A stretch of DNA of 41,532 bases from Deltaproteobacteria bacterium (GCA_013349495.1 DUZK01000003.1:1-41532), one strand, 5' to 3'; positions 19,424 to 28,171 are shown, numbered from the stretch's first letter. The notes: a model not told the origin generated them from the letters alone. A program made the numbers and translations.

Positions 19424-20527
19424 ATGAAACATATTGTTAAAATAATTCTCATGGCGCTGATCCTTTTTTCCGGATTTCAGTATTTTAAAAATGATCGAAG
19501 CATGGCGGGAAAGACAATGAATACAAAAAATAATAATTATAAAGCTGCAACATTTGCAGGCGGTTGTTTCTGGTGCACGGAATCTGATTTCGAAAAAGTT
19601 GAAGGGGTAATAGACGTCGTTTCCGGTTATATCGGTGGACATGAAGAAAATCCAACCTATCAGGAAGTATCTGCGGGTACCACCGGACATACCGAAGCTA
19701 TAAAGGTTACGTATGATTCCGGGAAAGTGAACTATTCCCAATTGCTGGATATTTTTTGGAGGCATGTGGATCCGACGGACTCCGGGGGCCAGTTTGTCGA
19801 TAGGGGCTCTCAGTACCGGACAGCCATATTTTATCATGACGAGGAACAGAAACGTATGGCTGAAGAATCGAAAGATAAACTCAACGGGTCCGGCCGGTTC
19901 AAGAAACCCATCGTTACCGAAATCGTTCCGTTTGATCGGTTCTACCCGGCAGAAGACTATCATCAGGATTATTATAAAAAGAGCCCCTTACGATACAAGG
20001 TATACAGATTCCATTCGGGCCGTGATCAGTTTTTAAAGAAAGTATGGCATGATTCCAAAGAGACCAAAGCCGGCCAATCCAGCAGTCAGTATGTGAAACC
20101 GGATGATGAGCAGCTGCGCAAAAAACTGTCCCCCAAACAGTTTCAGGTCACGCAGCAAGATGGCACGGAACCGCCATTCAAGAACGAACATTGGGATAAT
20201 AAAACAAAGGGCATATATGTGGATATCGTCTCCGGAGAACCGCTGTTCAGTTCCACCGATAAATTTAAATCGGGTACCGGATGGCCAAGTTTTACCCAGC
20301 CACTGGAGTCGGGCAACATCGTGGAAAAGGAAGATCGCTCTTTTTTCATGACACGGATAGAAGTTCGGAGTCGTCATGGTGATTCCCACCTGGGCCACCT
20401 GTTTCAAGATGGACCGGAACCCACGGGCTTAAGATACTGCATCAATTCTGCTTCATTGAGATTCATCCCGAAGGAGGATCTGGAAAAAGAAGGGTATAAG
20501 GAATACCTGAAACTATTTTCTGATTGA
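19424..20527 (+). CDS. msrAB: Bifunctional peptide-methionine sulfoxide reductase MsrA-MsrB fusion, with N-terminal hydrophobic leader
   Basis: [21 protein letters not shown] (MsrA), [12 protein letters not shown] and [13 protein letters not shown] (MsrB); N-term [18 protein letters not shown]. Confidence 0.94.
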   Translation: MKHIVKIILMALILFSGFQYFKNDRSMAGKTMNTKNNNYKAATFAGGCFWCTESDFEKVEGVIDVVSGYIGGHEENPTYQEVSAGTTGHTEAIKVTYDSGKVNYSQLLDIFWRHVDPTDSGGQFVDRGSQYRTAIFYHDEEQKRMAEESKDKLNGSGRFKKPIVTEIVPFDRFYPAEDYHQDYYKKSPLRYKVYRFHSGRDQFLKKVWHDSKETKAGQSSSQYVKPDDEQLRKKLSPKQFQVTQQDGTEPPFKNEHWDNKTKGIYVDIVSGEPLFSSTDKFKSGTGWPSFTQPLESGNIVEKEDRSFFMTRIEVRSRHGDSHLGHLFQDGPEPTGLRYCINSASLRFIPKEDLEKEGYKEYLKLFSD

Positions 20528-20576
20528 TAATTATTGATAAGAAGTTGCTTTGAACGAATGGATTCATTCCAAAAAT

Positions 20577-20626
20577 CCGATTGTGTTAAAGATATGATCA
20601 ACGCACAAGATCTGGGTTTATCGGAA
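20577..20626 (-). repeat. Second copy of the IS91 C-terminal tail segment
   Basis: ATCCGATtgtGTTAAAGATATGATC...ACAAGaTCtGGG resembles 20736-20796; decodes to PDL..IISLTQSDF versus PDL..IISLTGSEH. Confidence 0.6.
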
Positions 20627-20671
20627 AGCCATCGAAACTGATGAATTCATAAACGAATCAGAATCCTGCTG

Positions 20672-21511
20672 TCAATAGATTTTCGAAGTCGATGATCTGG
20701 CTGTTGGCGTAGTTTTTACATACCAATCGGGGTGTTCCGATCCTGTTAAAGATATGATTCGAGCGGATAATACGCCAGAGGCGCACAAGTCCGGGTCTCT
20801 GACATATTCCTCGGAACGAGGCTGGAGAGCATCGTCGAACGAGGGTAACTCATCGTATGGAGGGGCCCTCCAGAGGCGGGTAAACGTTGCCTTTGGCGGC
20901 GGTTTTCGTTTTATATTCCACAGAGTTAGATGCTTGAGTATCTTTTTGATCACTTCTTCATCTTCAATGAAAGCAATCACTCGCATCGCACCGGAACATT
21001 TGGGACATATGAGGGGATCCACTTCGTATATTTTTTGTATCAAGCGCGCCCAATTCCTCCTGAACGCCTTGTCGGTAACTTCCGCCACCAGGATGCAGGG
21101 AATATTATCGTCTGCGCCTTCCTTTTTTCGTTTTCCAAGCGCCACATTGCTGTAGTGTCCATAGTAACGCACCATCTGCTCCCCCCTGTTGGGAACGTGA
21201 GAACCCATTGCTGCCAACCACTCCAGCGCGTTCAACACCTCTGTTTGCTTCCCGTCTTTGGACTGGTATGCAACCTGGCCGGTTTCACGATTGTAGTTCA
21301 TCCGGGCAAAACCGTTATTAAGAATTCCACAGTCAAGATACCTGCGTATCACCTGCATCACGTATGGCCGGTAAAACCCGTATCGTCTTTCATAACGCTC
21401 TTCATAGATCTGCTCAAAAAATTCGAAGTAATCCTCAACACACTGATAATATACCGAATTAATAGGGTTACGAGACTTGTAAACAGAACTTACTGACACC
21501 GTTCCTCCCAC
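20672..21511 (-). pseudogene. IS91-family transposase, in-frame internal-deletion derivative (N-terminal part joined to C-terminal part, HUH core missing)
   Basis: SVYYQCVEDYFEFFEQIYEERYERRYGFYRPYVMQVIRRYLDCGILNNGFAR joined directly to MNYNRETGQVAYQSKDGK...HVPNRGEQMVRYYGHYSNVALGKRKK...NWARLIQKIYEVDPLICPKCSG. Confidence 0.88.
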
Positions 21512-21661
21512 AGAAAATTGAAGCAGATCGAAAAAATGATGCTCTAAATGTTATTTTCGATTGGGATTTGGGAATTTCAAAAAGACAGGAGATGCATGGG
21601 AGGGGTTTGCCCGGGGGATTTATGGTGCTGATTTTCAAAATTGAGCGTGTGCAATCTTAAA

Positions 21662-21715
21662 ATTCTAATTGACTAATATGACTAAATAGACTAAATGGCC
21701 TAATTAGACTATAAA
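21662..21715 (+). repeat. Six-unit 9-bp-period array upstream of TA genes
   Basis: attctaatt gactaatat gactaaata gactaaatg gcctaatta gactataaa. Confidence 0.8.
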
Positions 21716-21729
21716 AAAGAGGTGCTGCC

Positions 21730-21999
21730 ATGGAAACCGAATTCTCTCTTTCAGAGGCAAAATCGAAATTTTCAGATATCATAAACCGTATTATCTATAG
21801 AAAAGAAAGAATTTTAATCACCAAAAAGGGGAAGAAGGTAGCTGTTATATTTTCAATAGATGAATTTAAGAAATATGAAGATAAAGGGCTTATTGAAGCT
21901 AAAGGCGCTTTGGCGGATTTAGACGAAACGCTTGATGAAATGACCAGCCATATATATGAAGCGAGGAAATTGGAAAAGAGCAGAGAGGTTGATCTGTAA
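21730..21999 (+). CDS. Phd/YefM-family antitoxin
   Basis: METEFSLSEAKSKFSDIINRIIYRKERILITKKGKKVAVIFSIDEFKKYE. Confidence 0.9.
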   Translation: METEFSLSEAKSKFSDIINRIIYRKERILITKKGKKVAVIFSIDEFKKYEDKGLIEAKGALADLDETLDEMTSHIYEARKLEKSREVDL

Positions 22000-22409
22000 T
22001 GTATCTGTTTGATACGGATGTGTTGAGCAACATCGTAAAACGGAATCCATCACCTGTCCTGTTGGAAAAATTAGGAAATCTTCCAAAGAAATTACAGTTT
22101 ACCAGCGCCATCAATGTCGGTGAAATCTATTACGGCGCAAATCGGTCAAACCGAAAAGATCAAATCATTAACGCATTTAAAGAGCGGGTTTTTCCTAAAG
22201 TGAACATAATTGCTTTCGATGAAACCGGTGGAAAGTTATTTGGTAAACTAAAAGCTGAGCTGGAGAAACAGAGTCTTGTTTGCAGCGAACCCGATTTGAG
22301 AATTGCGTCGATTGCGCTTCAACACGATTTGAAGCTGATAACCGGAAACACGAAACATTTTATCAAGATACCCGGTTTGAGCGTCGAAAACTGGATCGGT
22401 GAGGATTAG
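21999..22409 (+). CDS. PIN-domain toxin (VapC-like)
   Basis: MYLFDTDVLSNIVKRNPSPVLLEKLG...TSAINVGEIYYGA...DLRIASIALQHDLKLITGNTKHF. Confidence 0.92.
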   Translation: MYLFDTDVLSNIVKRNPSPVLLEKLGNLPKKLQFTSAINVGEIYYGANRSNRKDQIINAFKERVFPKVNIIAFDETGGKLFGKLKAELEKQSLVCSEPDLRIASIALQHDLKLITGNTKHFIKIPGLSVENWIGED

Positions 22410-23341
22410 GGGCGAACAGTGGTAAATATCCTCCCCCCCTTGCGTTTGACAATTCCCCGTTCGATAAAATCATGCATAATCGTGTCGTAAAGGGTCCGGT
22501 AGTCACCGTCAAAATAAAGATCGATGGTCTCCTTAAACCAATAAGGCTCCATCAGTTTTGAAAAAAACAGGGATTCGTCCACTGTTTTTCGCATCAGCAG
22601 CGTGTATACGATAATCTTTTTCAGGAGGTCGAGTCCGATTTTCTCCCGATGTTCCAGATAGTCTTTTATTTTAGATTTTGTCTTGGAGATCGCTTCATTG
22701 AATGTAATAAAGGGGCTTCCATGCCCCGGAAAGACGGTACTTACCTCGAGGGATTCGATCCTCTCGATGGATTCCTGCCATTTGAAAATCGCCGTACTTC
22801 CCTCCACTCGGGCGGTCAACCCCGCCATCTCATTTTCCCAGAGCGTATCCGATGACAGGAGCAGCTTTTCTTTACTATTGTATAAAACAATACCGTCAGA
22901 GGCATGGCCCGGCGTATAAATGACTTGGAAATCATAGGGCCCAATGGTGAGCGTATCTCCGTCTTCGAGGGCTTGGGTGCAGTTAAAAAATTCTGCATCC
23001 TGCTGATAGTACTTCCACCATGTGGACCAGTCGTCATAGGTGTCGACAAAATGTTTTCCGATTTTGTGCAGCGCAATGTCACAACCGGATTTTTCCTGGA
23101 TGAATTTATTTCCACCGATATGATCGCAGTGGGTGTGCGTGCTGATGATCAGTTGGATATCAAATAACTTTACACCGAGATCATTGATTAGGTTTTCTGT
23201 CTCGCTGAAATCGGCAACATACGCCGTATCGATTAGAACCTGGGGGCTTCCCTTGTAAACAAAATGGTTTCCGTTCAGGTAACCTCTTTCAATAAAAAAG
23301 AAATCTTCTAAGATCTCCACGGAATTCATGATGCACCACAA
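22406..23341 (-). CDS. MBL-fold metallo-hydrolase
   Basis: ISTHTHCDHIGGNKFI, YTPGHASDGIVLY, VFPGHGSPF. Confidence 0.93.
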   Translation of the reverse strand: MWCIMNSVEILEDFFFIERGYLNGNHFVYKGSPQVLIDTAYVADFSETENLINDLGVKLFDIQLIISTHTHCDHIGGNKFIQEKSGCDIALHKIGKHFVDTYDDWSTWWKYYQQDAEFFNCTQALEDGDTLTIGPYDFQVIYTPGHASDGIVLYNSKEKLLLSSDTLWENEMAGLTARVEGSTAIFKWQESIERIESLEVSTVFPGHGSPFITFNEAISKTKSKIKDYLEHREKIGLDLLKKIIVYTLLMRKTVDESLFFSKLMEPYWFKETIDLYFDGDYRTLYDTIMHDFIERGIVKRKGGRIFTTVRP

Positions 23342-23379
23342 TACAGAAGAAAGCTCTCAGCCACAAGCTAAATAGGATG

Positions 23380-23425
23380 CAGACCCGCCTGCCGTTCCTG
23401 AAGAAATAAGATGGCGGGCAGGTTT
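23380..23425 (+). repeat. 46-nt repeat copy 2
   Basis: Identical to 19012-19057; followed at 23471-23491 by inverted atctgcgttcatccgcgtccc. Confidence 0.95.
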
Positions 23426-23532
23426 GCGCGGATACACGTATATAATAATCTTTTTTTCTTAATCTAAAAAATCTGCGTTCATCCGCGTCCCAAAAAAGGA
23501 AATTCCTATACTATCAAGTCAATTTTCCAACT

Positions 23533-24150
23533 CTAACGCTTTGCAGCAATCGCAACACCGGTTCCGAATAGAATCACACCGGCGCTCCGGTTTAATATCC
23601 GCACGGCACGCAGGTTTGTGAAAAACCTTCTTACATAGGCTGCAACCCACGCATATGCAGCAAGCGTAGCACCCACAACGAATCCCACTAAGGTGACAAC
23701 CAGCACAAAATCCATGGAACTGAGATTTGAAAGATCCATAAAAGCCGGTAAAAATCCCAAGTAAAACAGGATAACTTTAGGGTTGCCCAGGGTGAGGGTA
23801 AAACCGACGATGAAGTTTCTAACAAAAGTGGATTCGGTTCCCATATCAACCTGATTTAACGGTTGGGGTTTTTTGACCCACAACTGAACTCCCATCCAAA
23901 TCAAATAACAGGCGCCGAATAGCTTAATAATATAAAATAATTCGCCCAAGATTTTACCGACAACCGCCATCCCGAGTACGGCAATGATCAGGAAAAACAG
24001 ATCGCCAAGCACAATACCGATTACCAGCCCCACAGCAGGTCGGAACCCCGAAGTCAGCGACCGGGCAATGGTTGCAAAAACTCCGGGTCCCGGAATGGAA
24101 ACAAAAATAAACAAGGCGAACGCCAAAGCCAACGAAGATTCAACCGTCAC
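23533..24150 (-). CDS. LysE/RhtB-family translocator
   Basis: FIFVSIPGPGVFATIARSLTSGFRPAVGLVIGIVLGDLFFL; multiple TM segments. Confidence 0.92.
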   Translation of the reverse strand: MTVESSLALAFALFIFVSIPGPGVFATIARSLTSGFRPAVGLVIGIVLGDLFFLIIAVLGMAVVGKILGELFYIIKLFGACYLIWMGVQLWVKKPQPLNQVDMGTESTFVRNFIVGFTLTLGNPKVILFYLGFLPAFMDLSNLSSMDFVLVVTLVGFVVGATLAAYAWVAAYVRRFFTNLRAVRILNRSAGVILFGTGVAIAAKR

Positions 24151-24261
24151 TGCTCCTCCTGTATATGACTCGTTTCAATTTTTTTCTTTAAAACAATATG
24201 ATAATGAAAATCGATTGTTACTATTACACCCGTGGATAAATGGCAACACCGGTCAGTTGTT

Positions 24262-24720
24262 TTAACCGGGTTTAAGCATCTTGGACATAACGATCAGCGT
24301 TCCATCCCTGTTAAATTCCATGAACCCGGCTTTTTCATAGCATCTGACGGCCCTGGGATTGTAGGTTCGTGTTTTTAAAACCAACTGCCGGGCAGAAAGT
24401 TTTTCTCTGGCATAGTCTTCCAGAAGGGTCATCATCCTCGCTCCCAATCCTCTAGAACGGATATCCGGTAATAGATACAAATAACACACGGCATACATAC
24501 CCTGAATTTCGGTTCGCCTTAAGGCGGCATGGCCGATGAGTTCATGATCATCATATATGAAAAATGACATATTTCCTTCATCCGGATTCAGCACTACCTG
24601 CCATTGCCCGTGGTCAAAGGGATAGTTTGCCGACGGCCACACGAGAAAAAGGTCATTCTTATCTTTAATCAAGTCTTCAATTGTATGGGTATCTACCGGG
24701 ATATTTTCGACTAGTTTCAT
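24262..24720 (-). CDS. GNAT family N-acetyltransferase
   Basis: CYLYLLPDIRSRGLGARMMTLLEDYAREKLSARQLVLKTRTYNPRAVRCYEKAGFME. Confidence 0.9.
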   Translation of the reverse strand: MKLVENIPVDTHTIEDLIKDKNDLFLVWPSANYPFDHGQWQVVLNPDEGNMSFFIYDDHELIGHAALRRTEIQGMYAVCYLYLLPDIRSRGLGARMMTLLEDYAREKLSARQLVLKTRTYNPRAVRCYEKAGFMEFNRDGTLIVMSKMLKPG

Positions 24721-24754
24721 TTTCTCTAATCCTGGGCCATCATTAAAAGCTGTC

Positions 24755-24952
24755 TCAAAAATCAAAATTGTAAGGAGCCAAATATCGATTCAGTTTTTCT
24801 TTAGCATCAGCCGGTATATGAGGGCAATCCTCGGTGGTTTTGACACCTTCTGCCACACGGGTAGAAAAAACCAGGCAGGTCGCCTCATTGCAGTCGCCGC
24901 AATTCGTTTTCGGCAGGAGTTTTAATATCTCAACGATATTCGGTGCCTGCAT
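24755..24952 (-). CDS. Small Fe-S domain protein (PF04060-like 4Fe-4S domain)
   Basis: VEILKLLPKTNCGDCNEATCLVFSTRVAEGVKTTEDCPHI. Confidence 0.85.
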   Translation of the reverse strand: MQAPNIVEILKLLPKTNCGDCNEATCLVFSTRVAEGVKTTEDCPHIPADAKEKLNRYLAPYNFDF

Positions 24953-25167
24953 ACCGGTATAGCTTGGCGTTAAGCCATCCCGATTGTCCCATGCACTGTT
25001 GATTTCCCTCTGTGTTCACCTTGCCTTTCATCCCTGCTGCCCCCCAAGCGGGATCCTCCAAGGGCGGATAAATCTCCGCTTCACTCCGACATGCAGCAGG
25101 GTATTCAGGCGAAGACGAATAAAAATCTGTAAAAAGTGTAGGTCTGGCCCCTATGGGGTTGTTGTGG

Positions 25168-25635
25168 TTACCGAACGTGCTTAACGGAAGCTCGCTGAAC
25201 TTGCGTATCTTTAGGCAAGAATATTTTCTCCTCAATATCAAGACCAAGCGCTTTGATTATATCTTTTATTCGAGAAAAGCTCGCAGAAGCATAATCAGTT
25301 TCTTCATAACGTTGGATTTGTTGCTCTTTTATACCCACCCGCTCTGCAAGCTGCTTTTGTGTTAATCCCAATGCGATTCGAGCACGGATCAGTCCAAGGG
25401 GCAAATCAGCAATTGAGGATCCTTTGAAAACTTTGTATTTACCGGCACGCAGTTTTTCGTATTCTTTTGCCTGGTCTTCCAACTCGGCCAGCTGGCTTTC
25501 CATAGCATCTTTTTGTGCTTTTATAAGCATCGGATGCGTACTCGATTTCTGTTTATTAAAATCGTCTAATGCTTTTCTGAATTTTTTTATCTGCGCTTTT
25601 GTGATGATATATTGACGTTCGTTTCTAATCATCAA
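25168..25635 (-). CDS. XRE-family HTH protein with N-terminal coiled coil (putative antitoxin/regulator)
   Basis: DLPLGLIRARIALGLTQKQLAERVGIKEQQIQRYEETDYASASFSRIKDIIKALG; overlaps upstream gene by 11 nt. Confidence 0.9.
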   Translation of the reverse strand: MMIRNERQYIITKAQIKKFRKALDDFNKQKSSTHPMLIKAQKDAMESQLAELEDQAKEYEKLRAGKYKVFKGSSIADLPLGLIRARIALGLTQKQLAERVGIKEQQIQRYEETDYASASFSRIKDIIKALGLDIEEKIFLPKDTQVQRASVKHVR

Positions 25636-26071
25636 AACCTCCTATCTCTAAGGCTATTATCCCTTTCTGCTCACCGGTTATTTTATCTGTTTGGAAAAAA
25701 TCCAAGAAGAGTTTTCCACTAATGCCTTCAGGAATCTCAGCAGGAAATAAATCACCTTTATATTTTTCCTTCATTATGTCTCGACCATTAGGGCTAAAAT
25801 CCAGAAGTACCGGGTCTAGTTTTTCCGGAATAACGTTGTCAATGCTCCAGCAAATATCATAATCTCCCGGAACCTCCTTAGCCGTCACAAAGCTGCCGTC
25901 AATGTAAACCTCCCGGCAGCCGGCTGCCGACAGTTCTTTAAGTGCCGCAGCAAGACGCCCTATCAATGATTTTCTGTAGGCCGTATGCCCAAAACGTCTG
26001 CAAAACTGTTTCCAAGTCGTTTCATGTATCCCTTGAGGCAAATTTCCGTTAGATAAAAATGTCGGTATCAT
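25625..26071 (-). CDS. DUF6932-like, nucleotidyltransferase-fold-like protein (putative toxin)
   Basis: REVYIDGSFVTAKEVPGDYDICWSIDN (GS...DxD pattern), VLLDFSPNGRDIMKEKYKGDLFPAE, FLDFFQTDKITGEQKGIIALEI; family name from memory. Confidence 0.75.
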   Translation of the reverse strand: MIPTFLSNGNLPQGIHETTWKQFCRRFGHTAYRKSLIGRLAAALKELSAAGCREVYIDGSFVTAKEVPGDYDICWSIDNVIPEKLDPVLLDFSPNGRDIMKEKYKGDLFPAEIPEGISGKLFLDFFQTDKITGEQKGIIALEIGGFDD

Positions 26072-26081
26072 GGCAAAATCT

Positions 26082-26117
26082 TAACACAACAATAATGTTG
26101 TGTTATTAAAATGTCAA
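26082..26117 (-). promoter_or_regulatory. Candidate promoter and operator for the DUF6932-like/XRE pair
   Basis: Palindrome TAACACAACA-ATAA-TGTTGTGTTA (26082-26105); minus-strand -35 TTGACA (26112-26117), 17-bp spacer, -10 TATTGT (26089-26094). Confidence 0.75.
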
Positions 26118-26214
26118 CAGAAAATTTTTTTCTCATAAATGCCTTGCTCTGAGAATTTGGTTCGATAAAAAAAGTTATCTTTGAGAAAGTTCGGATGTTC
26201 GGCATTTCCAGAGA

Positions 26215-26628
26215 TTAACCGATGATTTCCCATAGAGCACCTGTCATTTCCGCCGTCAGTTTTTTGCACTTGATCATCTTTTCCTGCTCGCCAAGTTTTT
26301 TTAGAATTTCAGGACATTTGGTGGACCCGATTCGTTCGATGAATCTTTTCCGGAATGCACCGGTCAGGTCTTTCAGTTTGGTGATATCCGCTCCCGGTTC
26401 CGACCGTCCGTAAAGCCATCCCAGGGCGATAACGCCGCCGGTCAAAATCCCGCAAACATCTTCCTTGCTGCTTCCGATCCCTCCTCCAAAGCCGGAAGCC
26501 ACTATAGGGATATCCTGACTATGGTTATTTCCAAGTATTTCGACGATGGTTTTGGAAATCACCTCTGCACAATGAAACCCGGTCAAGTATGTTTCGAACG
26601 CCTGCCGCTCAACTGAATCTCGACTCAT
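26215..26628 (-). CDS. C_GCAxxG_C_C family redox-type protein
   Basis: FHCAEVISKTIVE...ASGFGGGIGSSKEDVCGILTGGVIALGWLYGR...STKCPEI. Confidence 0.85.
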   Translation of the reverse strand: MSRDSVERQAFETYLTGFHCAEVISKTIVEILGNNHSQDIPIVASGFGGGIGSSKEDVCGILTGGVIALGWLYGRSEPGADITKLKDLTGAFRKRFIERIGSTKCPEILKKLGEQEKMIKCKKLTAEMTGALWEIIG

Positions 26629-26758
26629 TTTCTGTTTCCTCCCTGTAATATTATGAATGGATATTTACCATTGATCAACCATATAAGTATCTGATATCAT
26701 ATAGTCAAACGATTAATTTAGATTGTGTCGATCGAAATTTTCGATCAAGGAGAAATCT

Positions 26759-27658
26759 ATGGAGTTGCGTCAGTTGAAAACTTTTCGGACCGTAGCCAAT
26801 CTACTCAACTTTCATCAGGCGGCCCATGTGCTGCACTATTCTCAGTCTGCGGTTTCTGCCCAAATCCATGCCTTGGAAGAAGATCTCAATATTCGGCTTT
26901 TCGACAGGCTGCCAAAGCGGATCATGCTCACCGAAGCCGGTCGGCGATTGCTTCAATATACGGATAAGATGCTCAGCCTGGCCGAAGAAACTCGTAGTGA
27001 AGTTACAGGCGGAAAGAGTCCCCATGGGAGCCTCAATATCCGGATCCCTGAAACCCTGGCGGCTCACCGCCTTCCGAAATTACTGAAACCCTTCCGTAAC
27101 CAGTTTCCCAAGGTTCAATTGATTTTCAGCACCTGCGCCTATCACAGCCTTGAGCAGGATCTCAGCAAAGGGATCTATGACCTGGCTTTTCTTCTGACTG
27201 AATCTTATCAGGCACCGAATTTATCCGTGAAATTGCTGGGGGTAGAGCCTCTGGTTATTGCAACCGCACCCAAACATCGTCTTGCCCGGAAAAAGGCTGT
27301 CTATCCGAAAGATCTTGAGGGGGAAACCTTTTTGTTTACAAGAACGGAGTGCAGCTACAGGAGGAATTTTGAACGGATGCTGGCGGAAGAAAATGTGGAA
27401 ACCATAAGGATCATCAATATCAACAGCATTGAGGCGATTAAACAGTGTATTAAAGAGGGGGTCGGCATATCGGTGCTGCCAGAAATAACCGTAAGGAAGG
27501 AAATCAATAACAAGGAATTCATACCGTTAAACTGGGCAGAGGGACATATGGAAACAGCAAGCTTAATGATCTGGCATAACGACAAATGGATCTCGCCGGC
27601 ATTAAATGCATTCATGTCCATGGCCGGCGATTTCTACTCAAACCATACCAATCCATAG
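26759..27658 (+). CDS. LysR-family transcriptional regulator
   Basis: MELRQLKTFRTVANLLNFHQAAHVLHYSQSAVSAQIHALEEDLNIRLFDRLPKRIMLTEAG. Confidence 0.95.
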   Translation: MELRQLKTFRTVANLLNFHQAAHVLHYSQSAVSAQIHALEEDLNIRLFDRLPKRIMLTEAGRRLLQYTDKMLSLAEETRSEVTGGKSPHGSLNIRIPETLAAHRLPKLLKPFRNQFPKVQLIFSTCAYHSLEQDLSKGIYDLAFLLTESYQAPNLSVKLLGVEPLVIATAPKHRLARKKAVYPKDLEGETFLFTRTECSYRRNFERMLAEENVETIRIININSIEAIKQCIKEGVGISVLPEITVRKEINNKEFIPLNWAEGHMETASLMIWHNDKWISPALNAFMSMAGDFYSNHTNP

Positions 27659-27949
27659 ATAGGACGAACAGCATTCATTCATACCGACTTTTACCAACTG
27701 AATGCGTGAATCGGGTCGAGTGAGACTCTCTTTGCAAAAGCGAATATATTTTGCCCCTTACGTTTCTCCGATAACAGAATTATTGAATAATTAGTTTGAT
27801 TTCTCAAATTAATATGTTATTGTGCGTTCAATCAATAAAGGACCGTTCTTCATTGACGGGCCGGTTTCGCGCTTAAGGAAAAAACCATTTGTCAAAGTGG
27901 CAACCTGAAGTTTGGAACCATGAGAATTATTTGAAAGGAGGGTGTCACG

Positions 27950-28150
27950 ATGGCTAATGGCGTTGTAAAATGGTTTAACAGCAGTAAAGGCTACGGTTTC
28001 ATTGAACAGGAAGACGGACCGGATGTATTTGTTCATCATTCCGGAATCAATGCGACCGGGTTCAAAGCTCTTTACGAAGGTGATCGGGTTACTTTTGACA
28101 TCGAGCAGGGACAGAAAGGTCCTTCTGCGGTAAATGTCACTGTAAACTAA
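27950..28150 (+). CDS. Cold-shock domain protein (CspA family)
   Basis: [33 protein letters not shown]. Confidence 0.97.
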   Translation: MANGVVKWFNSSKGYGFIEQEDGPDVFVHHSGINATGFKALYEGDRVTFDIEQGQKGPSAVNVTVN

Positions 28151-28171
28151 GAAACGATTACTCAGGATAAT

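Noticed and set aside
17884-24720. Biosynthetic or defence island linking GNAT, isochorismatase, MBL and LysE genes
   Set aside because: Genes are on mixed strands, separated by repeats and transposon relics, with no shared pathway logic.
24930-25247. 105-aa minus-strand ORF
   Set aside because: No family features, overlaps ends of two better-supported genes and repeat-like DNA.
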